DNA of 64,000 nt from Plantactinospora endophytica (GCF_016862915.1 NZ_BONW01000001.1:310001-374000), one strand, 5' to 3'. Counted from the stretch's first letter, positions 33,266-40,719 are shown. Made by a program: numbers and translations. Notes: generated by a model not told the origin, from the sequence alone.

Positions 33266-34924
33266 GTGCGGCTGTCGACGATGTGGAGTTCCCTGGTCGT
33301 CCCGGACGACCTCGGCTACTTCCGGTGCCGGGACCGGTATCTCGTGGAGAATCCGGGCCTGGGCGCCTGGACGGTGCTCACCGAGGACGAGTTCGGGCTG
33401 CTGCGGGCGCTCGCCGACGGCGCCGACCCGCCGGCCGGGTACGCCGGTCCGGACGGCCGGGACCCGCTCGAACGCGTACTCGCCACCCTGGTGCTGAACT
33501 GGCTGGTCTACCTGCCCGACCAGGCGCCCGGGGTCGGGCCGGCCGAACCGGCGCTGGGAACGGTCCACTACGCGGTCGCCGACGGCTGCCACCCGCGCTG
33601 CCCGTACTGCCTCGGCTCCTGCGCCCGCAGCCTGCCCGGCGAGCTGGAGCCGGCGGAGTCGCTCGACCTGGTGGACCAGATCGCCGGGCTGGGTGCGGAA
33701 CTGCTGGTGCTGACCGGCGCCGAGCCGATGCTGCGACCCGACCTGTTCGACGTGGCCGACCGCGCGCGTGCCCGGGGCCTGCGGGTCAACCTGGTCACCA
33801 CCGGCAGCCGGATCCGCGACGCGGAGACCGCCCGGCGGGTCGCCGACACCTTCGCCGCCGTCACCGTCAGCCTGGACGGCGGTGCCCAGCAGGTGCCCGG
33901 GGCCGACCCGGGCGAGGACACCGTGGCGCAGACCGTACGCGGGCTGGCCCTGCTGAACGCGGCCGGTGTCAAGCCGGCGATCGACCACGTGGTGTCGCCG
34001 GAGAACATCGCCGCGCTGGACAACCTGATGGCGTTCCTGGACGGCATCGAGTTCAGCCGGGTCCGGATGATGAGCCATACCGCCGTCGGGCACAGCGCCA
34101 CCGGCCGGGGCGGCTGGGACGGCGTCCCACTCGGCTGGGAGCCCCATCCGGCGGTACGGCGGTCCGCCTGGACGGGTCCGGTGGCCCGGACGGTCCTCGG
34201 CCAGGCGCCGAAGGCGGTCCGGCCGTGCGGGGTCCGGGCCGACTGCGGGCTCGGCGGCATCGAGATCTACGTCGACCCGCGCGGCGACGTCCATGCCCGC
34301 GAGTCGGTCACCGGCGCACCGCAGCGGGTCGGCAACCTGCGGGAACAGCCGTTGCGGCAGATGTTCGCCGCTTCCGCCGACGCCGGCCCGGAGCCGGACG
34401 AGGTCTTCGAGGGCGGAGTCGAGGGCGCAGGCGCGGCCGACTGCCGGCACTGCTACGTGCACCGGCTCCGGCGGCGCGGGCCTGCGGGAACGGGAATCCG
34501 GGACGACCGGGTTCCGGCCGGTCCGGGCCGGCTCGGCGTACCCGGACGACGACTGGCGCAGCCGGCCTCCGTCCGGAGTACGCCGGTCGCGGACCCTGCT
34601 GACCACCGGACCGGGAGGTGCCGCGTGACGGTCGGAATCAACCCCGAGATCGTCTGGGTCGACGACAGCGACGAGGTGCGGATCTACCACCCGGACGACG
34701 GCAGGTTCCAGACGCTCAACGCGAGCGCGGCCGAGATCTGGCGCCGGATCGCCGCCGGCAGCGACGTGGAGACCGTCGCCCGGGAGCTGGCCGACGAGTT
34801 CGGCGGCGACGACGAGGCGGAACGCGAGGTGGTCGCCCGGGACGTCCGCGAGTTCGTGGCGCTGCTGCGGGCCCGCGACCTGCTCCGGGCCGCCGAGCCG
34901 GCCGACGGGGAGGCCGACCGGTGA
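33266..34924 (+). CDS. Radical SAM/SPASM peptide-modifying enzyme, in frame with a PqqD-like domain
   Basis: The open frame encodes 552 residues. Residues 1-85 (GAWTVLTEDEFGLLRALADG) look like a PqqD-type leader-binding domain. The radical SAM core has CxxxCxxC (C108, C112, C115 in GCHPRCPYCLG), LTGAEPMLRPD and VTVSLDGG. A reduced SPASM region has C321, C327, C393 and C396. From GTG 34625 the frame encodes a second PqqD-like domain. Enzymes of this type use SAM and auxiliary clusters to crosslink or epimerise ribosomal peptides. The 34480-34624 linker looks like out-of-frame translation, so two separate genes joined by a 1-base slip are likely. The start at GTG 33266 has GGGGGAG 6 nt upstream. 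Confidence 0.85.
   Translation: MRLSTMWSSLVVPDDLGYFRCRDRYLVENPGLGAWTVLTEDEFGLLRALADGADPPAGYAGPDGRDPLERVLATLVLNWLVYLPDQAPGVGPAEPALGTVHYAVADGCHPRCPYCLGSCARSLPGELEPAESLDLVDQIAGLGAELLVLTGAEPMLRPDLFDVADRARARGLRVNLVTTGSRIRDAETARRVADTFAAVTVSLDGGAQQVPGADPGEDTVAQTVRGLALLNAAGVKPAIDHVVSPENIAALDNLMAFLDGIEFSRVRMMSHTAVGHSATGRGGWDGVPLGWEPHPAVRRSAWTGPVARTVLGQAPKAVRPCGVRADCGLGGIEIYVDPRGDVHARESVTGAPQRVGNLREQPLRQMFAASADAGPEPDEVFEGGVEGAGAADCRHCYVHRLRRRGPAGTGIRDDRVPAGPGRLGVPGRRLAQPASVRSTPVADPADHRTGRCRVTVGINPEIVWVDDSDEVRIYHPDDGRFQTLNASAAEIWRRIAAGSDVETVARELADEFGGDDEAEREVVARDVREFVALLRARDLLRAAEPADGEADR
34625..34924 (+). CDS. PqqD-like RiPP recognition protein (may be translated separately)
   Basis: The 99 residues starting VTVGINPEIVWVDDSDEV form a PqqD fold: RIYHPDDGRFQTLNASAAEI, then WRRIAAGSDVETVARELADE and a final helix EFVALLRARDLLRA. 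PqqD-type proteins bind the leader of a precursor peptide and deliver it to the radical SAM enzyme. GGGAGG lies 7 nt before the GTG at 34625, and the +1 frame of the preceding gene ends in a TGA that overlaps this GTG as GTGA, like all other junctions of the operon. In the sequence as given it is also in frame with the radical SAM gene. Confidence 0.72.
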   Translation: MTVGINPEIVWVDDSDEVRIYHPDDGRFQTLNASAAEIWRRIAAGSDVETVARELADEFGGDDEAEREVVARDVREFVALLRARDLLRAAEPADGEADR

Positions 34925-35829
34925 GGGGGAGCGGCTCCGCCGAACTGGTACGGGCGGCACTGGCCGCCGGACGGCTCGCCCGGCTGCCGGTCACCGGCTC
35001 CGGGATGCTGCCGGCGCTCGCCGACGGCACCGTCGTGGTCGAACCGGTCGAGTTCGACCAGATCTGCTCCGGCGAGGTGGTGGCGTACCAGCGCGGCGAG
35101 CGGATCGTGGTGCACCGGGTGGTCGCCCGTCGGCCGGACCACCTGCTGACGGCCGGCGACAACCTGCCGCTCTACGACCCGCCGGTACCCCGGACCGCGG
35201 TGCTCGGCCGGGTGCCGCAGGTCGCCGTCCGGGCTCCCGGTGGCCTGCGGGCGCCGGCCGTCGGCGGGCCACCGGTCCCGCTGCCGGACGGCGTCACGCT
35301 CTGGCTGGCCGGCGCGGCGGCCCGGGCCGTACCGGAGACCGACCACCAGCTTCCGGTGCCGGGGGTCCGGCGTCGGGGGGCCGGGATCCGGGTACGTCAC
35401 CTCGCCGCCGGCTCCGCCCTCCCGGAACGGGTACGCCGAGCCCTGGACGCCCTCGACGCGCTGGGCGGGGTGACCGTCGGCATCTCCCCGGCAGCGGTAC
35501 GCCCGGTGGACGACCTGCGTACCGGCCTGGGCAGCCGGAGCCGCCCGGCCCGGCCGGCGCACCGGCTCGACATCGTGCTCGGCTGCCGGTTCGGGGACCC
35601 GGCGGCCGTCGCCGACGCCGGTCCCGCCGGTCCCGCCGGGGAGCCGGGCCCAGCCGCCCCGGACGAGGTCACCCCGGTCATCGCCCCGGACGAGGTCGAC
35701 CACCATCTGCGGACCGGCCCGCCGCTGTCGGAGACCGGGCCGGCGAGCGCGATCCGAATCATCCTCGCCGCGCTGGGCGTACCGCCGTTGCCGGGGTTTC
35801 CGGAGCCGGTGCTGGGCGGTGCGTCATGA
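34921..35829 (+). CDS. Signal-peptidase-like (S24/S26) protein without nucleophile
   Basis: The 302-residue protein begins with an S24/S26 peptidase-like domain: PVTGSGMLPALADG (residues 23-36), GEVVAYQRGERIVVHRVV with H65, and LLTAGDNLPLYDPPVP. In active enzymes the residue before the Met is the catalytic serine; here it is G28, so this looks like a non-catalytic peptide-binding relative, unless S27 acts. Residues 130-302 have no recognised family and carry a Gly/Pro/Ala-rich stretch and LDIVLGCRFGD. No membrane helix is evident. The gene overlaps its neighbours by GTGA (34921) and ATGA (35826). Leader handling or maturation in the radical SAM pathway is an inference. Confidence 0.7.
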   Translation: MRGSGSAELVRAALAAGRLARLPVTGSGMLPALADGTVVVEPVEFDQICSGEVVAYQRGERIVVHRVVARRPDHLLTAGDNLPLYDPPVPRTAVLGRVPQVAVRAPGGLRAPAVGGPPVPLPDGVTLWLAGAAARAVPETDHQLPVPGVRRRGAGIRVRHLAAGSALPERVRRALDALDALGGVTVGISPAAVRPVDDLRTGLGSRSRPARPAHRLDIVLGCRFGDPAAVADAGPAGPAGEPGPAAPDEVTPVIAPDEVDHHLRTGPPLSETGPASAIRIILAALGVPPLPGFPEPVLGGAS

Positions 35830-36764
35830 CTGCGGCCGTCGTCGCGACCGACGTCGTCAAGGTGTACCCCGGTGCCACCGCCCCGGCGGTCGACGGGCTG
35901 ACCTTCAGCGTCCCGCCGGGCCAGGCGGTCGGACTGCTCGGCCCGAACGGCGCCGGCAAGACCACCCTGCTCAAACTGGTCTGCGGAGCCAGCCCGGTCA
36001 GCTCCGGCCGGATCCTGGTGCACGGCCGCAGCCCCGACGCCGCCGCCCGGCGGGACGTGGCGGTGGTGCACCAGTCCGGACCGTTCGACCTGATGTTGAC
36101 GGTCCGGGACAACCTGCGGACCGCCGCCGCGTTCCGGGGCCTGCCCTGGCGCCGGGCCCGTACCCGGGCCGAGGAACTGCTCGGCGCCTTCGAGTTGGCC
36201 GGCAGCGAGGACCGGCCCGTGCACACCCTCTCGGCCGGGCAGCGGCGCCGGCTCCAGGTGGTGCGGGCGCTGCTCCGGGTGCCGAGGATCCTGCTGTTGG
36301 ACGAGCCGTCGGCCGGCCTGGACATGGAGGGCCGGCGGCGGGTCTGGGTCAGCCTCAACCAGCTACGCCGGCAGCACGAGTTGACCATCATCCTGACCAG
36401 CCACTACCTCGACGAGGTGGAGCGCAACACCGAGCGGGTGCTGGTGGTCAGCCACGGCCGGCTGATCCGGGACGGCACTCCGGCCGACCTGCGCAACGAG
36501 GGCGGCGAGGCGCGGGCGGTACTGCGCAGCGGCTCGGTGGACGGCTGGCCGGCGATCGCCACCGGGGCGCTGCGGCTGGGCCTGGCCGCCGCCCGCAGCG
36601 GTGACGAGATCGTGCTGACCGGGCCGGAACTCCGGCAGCGGCTGCCCCGGCTGCTGGCCGAACTGGCCGAGCAGCGGGTACCGGTGGACAGCGTCGAACT
36701 GGCGACGGCCTCGCTGGAGGAGGCGTTCGCGGCCCTGACCCGATCGGAGGTGACCAGCCGGTGA
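35826..36764 (+). CDS. ABC-2 type exporter ATPase of the radical SAM operon
   Basis: The 312-residue ATPase has Walker A LGPNGAGKTTLLKLV, the Q loop in VVHQSGPFDLML, signature HTLSAGQRRRLQVV, Walker B ILLLDEPSAGLD and the switch histidine in LTSHYLDEV. It belongs to the DrrA/NodI-like group that exports antibiotics or peptides. It is coupled by ATGA to the preceding gene and by GTGA to the permease, so the exporter is an integral part of this operon and probably exports the modified product. Confidence 0.9.
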   Translation: MTAAVVATDVVKVYPGATAPAVDGLTFSVPPGQAVGLLGPNGAGKTTLLKLVCGASPVSSGRILVHGRSPDAAARRDVAVVHQSGPFDLMLTVRDNLRTAAAFRGLPWRRARTRAEELLGAFELAGSEDRPVHTLSAGQRRRLQVVRALLRVPRILLLDEPSAGLDMEGRRRVWVSLNQLRRQHELTIILTSHYLDEVERNTERVLVVSHGRLIRDGTPADLRNEGGEARAVLRSGSVDGWPAIATGALRLGLAAARSGDEIVLTGPELRQRLPRLLAELAEQRVPVDSVELATASLEEAFAALTRSEVTSR

Positions 36765-37573
36765 TGCCGCCCGTACTCGCCGACGAGGAGACCGCCGCGC
36801 CGCCCTGGCACGGCTCCGGTCTCACCGCCACCCTGCGGCGGGAGTGGCTGCTGCTCACCCGCAACCGGGCCAACCTGCTGATCGGGGTGGTGCCGACCGT
36901 CGTCTACCTCGCACTCCTCAGCACCTCGATCGCCGACCTGGTTCCCGAGGTGAGCTACCGGGGCCGGCCGGTCGGCTATCCGGACTTCGTGATCCCGGCG
37001 TTGATGTTCTCCGCGCTGCTGGCTGCCGCCGCCATCTCCGGTACGGCGCTGTTCCAGGAGCGGGCGAACGGGATGGCGCTGGAGCTGTGGTCGTACCCGT
37101 TGACCCGCCGGCAGTACATCGCCGGCAAGCTGCTCGCCGGCTCCGGCCTGGTCCTGGCACAGACGGTCGCCGCGCTGGCGGTGTCGGCGGCACTGTTCCG
37201 GGCCCACTGGCCGGCGGAGCGGTGGGCGGCGCTGCTCTGCGGTGCGGTGCTCGCCGCGCTGGCCTTCAACGCGCTCTACCTGCTGCTCGCCACCCTGGTC
37301 GAGGACGTGCAGCGGTTCACCGTGCTGGTGAATGTGCTGCCCCCGGTACTGCTCTTCGCCGGCCCGTCGTTCTACCCGTTCGACAACCTGGGGCCGGTGC
37401 AGCAGATCGTCGCCGCCGTCAACCCGGTCAGCTACGGGGTGACGGCGCTCCGGGAGGCGCTGCTGCGCGGTTTCCCGGGCGCCTGGCCGTACTTCCTGCT
37501 GCTCGGCCTGGTCGGCGTGGTCGCGCTGGCGGGGGTGGGCCGGGCCCTGGTCCGGCAGTCCCGGACGCTCTGA
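36761..37573 (+). CDS. ABC-2 type exporter permease of the radical SAM operon
   Basis: This 270-residue permease has six membrane segments, such as LLIGVVPTVVYLALLSTSIA, VIPALMFSALLAAAAISGTA and ALAFNALYLLLATLVEDVQR, with the ABC-2 signature NVLPPVLLFAGPSFYPFDNL and AVNPVSYGVTALREALL. It ends the operon and is followed 45 bp later by a perfect 13-bp terminator hairpin. GTG 36761 overlaps the ATPase stop; ATG 36764 is the next codon. Confidence 0.88.
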   Translation: MMPPVLADEETAAPPWHGSGLTATLRREWLLLTRNRANLLIGVVPTVVYLALLSTSIADLVPEVSYRGRPVGYPDFVIPALMFSALLAAAAISGTALFQERANGMALELWSYPLTRRQYIAGKLLAGSGLVLAQTVAALAVSAALFRAHWPAERWAALLCGAVLAALAFNALYLLLATLVEDVQRFTVLVNVLPPVLLFAGPSFYPFDNLGPVQQIVAAVNPVSYGVTALREALLRGFPGAWPYFLLLGLVGVVALAGVGRALVRQSRTL

Positions 37574-37618
37574 CCGGCACCGCCGGGCGGCACGTCGGCC
37601 CGGCATCCGAGCACCGGT

Positions 37619-37652
37619 ACCCGGGGCCGGCCCGGCACCGCCGGCCCCGGGT
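37619..37652. terminator. Bidirectional terminator hairpin
   Basis: Arms 37619-37631 and 37640-37652 are perfectly complementary over 13 bp, with an 8-nt loop. It lies between the end of the radical SAM operon and the convergent DUF6295 gene and can serve both. Confidence 0.75.
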
Positions 37653-37694
37653 CACCGGGTCACCTTGTCACGCGCTCAGACCTTGTCCACCGGG

Positions 37695-37973
37695 TCAGAC
37701 CCTCTGGTCGCGGCTGGCCAGCCCGGCCGGTGCGGCGGCCAGGGCCGCGTGGATCGCCTCGACCAGGGCGAGTGCGGACTCCTCGGTCAACTCCACCGCG
37801 ACCCGGGCGGCCGGACCGGCGGCCGGGTTCAGGAAGTCGATGTTGAGGGTGTGTGCGTACGGGGCGTGCGTCGGATGGTCGACGTAGACGCAGGTGTCGG
37901 TGACCGGGAACCAGCCGTCGGCACCCTTGCCACTGCCGTCGACCTCGCGTTTCACCGTGACGTACGTGCACAT
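37695..37973 (-). CDS. DUF6295 family small protein
   Basis: The 92-residue protein has the family pattern: N-terminal MCTYVTVKREVDGSGKGADG, WFPVTDTCVYVDHPTHAPY, the HTLNIDFLNP motif and RVAVELTEESALALVEAIH. The two cysteines (positions 2 and 29) and the His/Asp pairs suggest a metal site, but function is unknown. A GAGGAGG ribosome binding site precedes the ATG. It is convergent with the radical SAM operon across a terminator, so it is not part of that operon. Confidence 0.85.
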   Translation of the reverse strand: MCTYVTVKREVDGSGKGADGWFPVTDTCVYVDHPTHAPYAHTLNIDFLNPAAGPAARVAVELTEESALALVEAIHAALAAAPAGLASRDQRV

Positions 37974-38020
37974 GCCGGCCTCCTCGGGCTCGGTACGGAA
38001 ACGATGTGGGATCGGCGCGG

Positions 38021-38752
38021 TCAGGCGTCGAGGTGGCGGTGGAAGAAGTCGCGTACCTTCTGCCAGCCCTCGGTCGCGGCCAGCGGCCGGTAACCGGGCC
38101 GGTCGACGGCGAAGAAGCCGTGCCCGGCGCCGTCGAAGGTGTGGAACTCGTGCGGCTTGCCGAGCCGGGTCAGTTCCGCGGACAGTTCGTCCGTCTGGGC
38201 CGGCGACGGGTACTGGTCGTCGGCGCCGAAGAGCCCGAGCAGCGGGCAGGAGAGCCGGTCGGCCTGGTCGAGCAGGGGCGTGACGGCCAGCGGGAAGGTC
38301 TCCGGCGGGTGGCCGACCACGAACGCGCCGTAGCAGTCGACGGCGGCGTCCAGCGGCAGCCGGGTGGCGGCCAGGAACGCCTGCCGGCCGCCGGAGCAGT
38401 ACCCGATCACCCCGACCCTGCCGTTCGAGCCCGGCAGCCCGCGCAGGTGTTCGGCCGCGCCGTCGACGTCGCCGACCAGCCGGTCGTCCGGTACGCCTCC
38501 GGCGGCCCGCGCGGTGGCCGCCGCGTCGTCGGGGCTCGCCCCCGGTGCCTCCCGGGAGTAGAGGTTGGGGCAGATCGCCGCGTACCCGTAGCCGGCCAAC
38601 CGACGGGTGATCTCCTTGGTCGCCTCGTCGTACCCGGGCATGTGGTGGATCACCACCACCCCGCCGCGCGGTGCCGTCCCGAGCGGGTGGGCCAGGTACG
38701 CCTCGATCTCGTCGCCGCCCGCCCCGGTGATCCGGACCGTTCCGGCCTGCAT
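38021..38752 (-). CDS. Dienelactone hydrolase family protein
   Basis: The 243-residue alpha/beta hydrolase has the DLH triad: cysteine nucleophile in IGYCSGGR, Asp in FGADDQYPS and His in GAGHGFFAVD. The N-terminal GGVVVIHHMPGYDEATKEIT and the ICPNLYSR loop also fit. DLH enzymes hydrolyse lactones and related esters in aromatic or other catabolism; the exact substrate is unknown. The start at ATG 38752 is chosen; a TTG at 38764 with GGGAG upstream is the alternative. An IdeR/DmdR-like box lies 75 bp upstream. Confidence 0.88.
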   Translation of the reverse strand: MQAGTVRITGAGGDEIEAYLAHPLGTAPRGGVVVIHHMPGYDEATKEITRRLAGYGYAAICPNLYSREAPGASPDDAAATARAAGGVPDDRLVGDVDGAAEHLRGLPGSNGRVGVIGYCSGGRQAFLAATRLPLDAAVDCYGAFVVGHPPETFPLAVTPLLDQADRLSCPLLGLFGADDQYPSPAQTDELSAELTRLGKPHEFHTFDGAGHGFFAVDRPGYRPLAATEGWQKVRDFFHRHLDA

Positions 38753-38826
38753 CGCGTCCTGCAACGTCGCGCTCCCGTCCTGCCCGGCCGGCCTGTCCGC
38801 GCCGGCCGTGCCGAATCTTCGTCAGT

Positions 38827-38845
38827 TTTCGTTAGCCTAAGGTAA
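38827..38845. promoter_or_regulatory. Possible iron box (IdeR/DmdR/DtxR type)
   Basis: The 19-mer TTTCGTTAGCCTAAGGTAA agrees with the DtxR/IdeR consensus at 15 of 19 positions, including a full TTAGCCTAA core. It sits between the divergent dienelactone hydrolase and thrC, closer to the hydrolase. The AT-rich patch stands out from the local composition. Confidence 0.4.
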
Positions 38846-38962
38846 CTATCTGAGCGGGTGGTGCCGTGGCCGTCCGGCCGCCGGTCCGGGGATCTTGCTC
38901 ACACCGGCAAGGCAGCCGGGACAGCGGCTCGCGGTGCCCGTAGACTGGCGGCACAACTTCAT

Positions 38963-39080
38963 ACCTCATCCAGAGGGGCTGAGGGATACGGCCCGATGAC
39001 GCCCCGGCAACCACTCCACGGCGGAGCAGGTGCCAAATCCGTCCCCGCCGCGCGGTGCGGCGCCAGGGAAAGATGAGAGG
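38963..39080 (+). promoter_or_regulatory. SAM-I (S-box) riboswitch upstream of thrC
   Basis: The conserved S-box features are present in order: P1 CTCATC (38965-38970) pairing with GATGAG (39072-39077), AGAGGGGCTGAGGGA, GGCCCGATGACGCCCCGGCA, the GAGCAGGTGCCAAATCC segment and a GGGAAAGATGAG end. The P1 3' strand runs directly into the GAGAGG Shine-Dalgarno (39075-39080) of thrC, so SAM binding should hide the ribosome binding site and lower ThrC translation. Confidence 0.92.
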
Positions 39081-39091
39081 ACGGCCTCGCC

Positions 39092-40387
39092 ATGACGTCG
39101 ATCATCGACGCGACCCCCAGCCAGACCAGCCCGGTGGCGCCCAATCCCGCCCGGGTGCTCGTCTGTCGCGGCTGCGGCACCGAATACCCGCTGATCGCCC
39201 AGCACGCCTGTTACGAGTGTTTCGGCCCGCTGGAGGTCGGCTACGACGCCGCCACGCTGGCCCGGGTCACCCGGGCCGACATCGAGGCCGGCCCGCAGAA
39301 CCTCTGGCGGTACGCCGCCCTGCTGCCGGCCGGCCAGGACCCGACCACCCGGGTCACCCTGAACCCCGGGCTCACCCCGCTGGTGCCGGCCGCCGGCCTC
39401 GCCGCCGAACTGGGCATCCGGGCGCCGCTCTGGGTCAAGGACGACAGCGCCAACCCCACCCACTCGTTCAAGGACCGGGTGGTGTCGGTGGCGCTGACCG
39501 CCGCCCGTGGCCTCGGCTTCACCCGGTTCGCCTGCGCCTCGACCGGCAACCTGGCGAACTCGGTCGCCGCGCACGCGGCCCGGGCCGGGGTGCCGTCGAT
39601 CGTCTTCATCCCCGGCGACCTGGAGCAGGGCAAGGTGGTGACCACCGCCGTCTACGGCGGCGACGTGGTCGCCATCGACGGCTCGTACGACGACGTCAAC
39701 CGGCTCTGCGGCGAGCTGGTCGAGACCGACGAGTTCGAGGACACCGCGTTCGTCAACGTGAACGTCCGGCCGTACTACGCCGAGGGCTCCAAGACGCTCG
39801 GCTACGAGGTCGCCGAGCAGTTGGGCTGGCGGATCCCCGAGCAGGTGGTGATCCCGATGGCCAGCGGCGAGCTGCTCACCAAAATCGACAAGGCGTTCAG
39901 CGAGCTGGTCGAGATCGGACTCGTCGAGGCCCCGGCCAACGGCTGGAAGGTCTTCGGCGCCCAGTCGGCCGGCTGCAACCCGATCGCCGTCGCGCTGCAC
40001 GGCGACACCGACGTGATCACCCCGGTCCGACCGACCGGGATCGCCAAGTCGCTCAACATCGGCGACCCGGCCGCCGGGCTCTACGCCCTGGAGGCGGTCC
40101 GCCGCACCGGTGGCTGGATGGACTACGCCGACGACGACGAGATCCGGGCCGCCATCCGGCAGTTGGCGCGTACGACCGGGGTCTTCGCCGAGACGGCCGG
40201 CGGGGTGACGGTGGCCGTGCTGGGCAAGCTGGTGGCGAGCGGCCGGCTGGACCCGGACGCCGAGACCGTGGTCTACAACACCGGCGAGGGTCTGAAGACC
40301 CTGGACGCGGTGGCGGCGCAGGTCGGTCCGACCTACCGGGTGAAGCCGTCGCTGCGGGCGGCCCGGGACGCCGGCCTGCTCGGCTGA
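39092..40387 (+). CDS. thrC: Threonine synthase
   Basis: This 431-residue PLP enzyme converts O-phosphohomoserine to threonine. It shows the N-terminal zinc-ribbon-like CRGCGTEYPL and CYECFGPL, the PLP lysine in NPTHSFKDRVV, the phosphate-binding STGNLANSVAAHAARAG and IPMASGELLTK. The length and domain order match the actinobacterial and plant-like type. The ATG at 39092 is 11 nt after the GAGAGG that ends a SAM-I riboswitch. SAM control makes sense because threonine synthase competes with methionine synthesis for the same phosphohomoserine branch point. Confidence 0.96.
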   Translation: MTSIIDATPSQTSPVAPNPARVLVCRGCGTEYPLIAQHACYECFGPLEVGYDAATLARVTRADIEAGPQNLWRYAALLPAGQDPTTRVTLNPGLTPLVPAAGLAAELGIRAPLWVKDDSANPTHSFKDRVVSVALTAARGLGFTRFACASTGNLANSVAAHAARAGVPSIVFIPGDLEQGKVVTTAVYGGDVVAIDGSYDDVNRLCGELVETDEFEDTAFVNVNVRPYYAEGSKTLGYEVAEQLGWRIPEQVVIPMASGELLTKIDKAFSELVEIGLVEAPANGWKVFGAQSAGCNPIAVALHGDTDVITPVRPTGIAKSLNIGDPAAGLYALEAVRRTGGWMDYADDDEIRAAIRQLARTTGVFAETAGGVTVAVLGKLVASGRLDPDAETVVYNTGEGLKTLDAVAAQVGPTYRVKPSLRAARDAGLLG

Positions 40388-40471
40388 AATCTCGAAAAAA
40401 TTTTCCTCAGCCTCTGGACGGGCGACCGGGAAGATGCACGTGCAACTTGCAGGTGAGATCCGTTCATCGAT

Positions 40472-40492
40472 CCGGGCGAGCGCCTCGCCCGG
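40472..40492 (+). terminator. Hairpin after thrC
   Basis: CCGGGCGAG (40472-40480) and CTCGCCCGG (40484-40492) pair perfectly with a 3-nt loop, 84 bp after the thrC stop; the flanking ATCCG and CGGAT extend the stem after internal loops. No T tract. Confidence 0.55.
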
Positions 40493-40555
40493 TGGTACGG
40501 ATGCGCTCCGTAGCTGTAGTTTTGCCGCCCGTAACGAAAACACGCGGTAGAGGGC

Positions 40556-40584
40556 TTGACGCCTGCATCTGCAGGACGCAAGAT
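40556..40584 (+). promoter_or_regulatory. Promoter of the candidate structured RNA
   Basis: TTGACG (40556-40561) and CAAGAT (40579-40584) are 17 bp apart, giving a predicted start near 40591. The spacer contains the palindrome CTGCATCTGCAG (40563-40574), a possible operator; a second palindrome TGCACGTGCA lies at 40435-40444. Confidence 0.55.
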
Positions 40585-40589
40585 GCTCC

Positions 40590-40719
40590 GTGCGGGAGGA
40601 CGCACCGCCGTAGACTTTCAAAGCTCTAACGACCCGACGCCGGAGGCGTTGTGCGGGCGTCCTCCCGACCAAAATCTCGCAACGGCCGGACGACTCCCCT
40701 CGTCCGGCCGTTTGCTTTG
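40590..40719 (+). ncRNA. Candidate structured small RNA or leader RNA with terminator
   Basis: The predicted transcript of about 125 nt starts after a good promoter and ends at an intrinsic terminator. An 11-bp stem joins 40593-40603 to 40657-40667, enclosing a CTTT-AAAG hairpin and an ACGCC/GGCGT hairpin (40637-40649). The terminator follows. The CTCCC of the terminator loop can also pair with GGGAG at 40594-40598, suggesting two competing folds. It may be a free small RNA or an attenuator of the acetyltransferase gene 79 bp further on. No known RNA family was recognised. Confidence 0.5.
40681..40719 (+). terminator. Intrinsic terminator with T-rich tail
   Basis: AACGGCCGGACGA (40681-40693) and TCGTCCGGCCGTT (40700-40712) pair perfectly over 13 bp around a CTCCCC loop, followed by TGCTTTG. 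It is the most classical Rho-independent terminator in the window. Confidence 0.85.

Noticed and set aside
33039..33497. Open frame in front of the radical SAM gene as a possible precursor peptide
   Set aside because: It is Arg/Pro/Ser-rich, overlaps the radical SAM gene in another frame, has weak third-position bias and no ribosome binding site at a sensible start.
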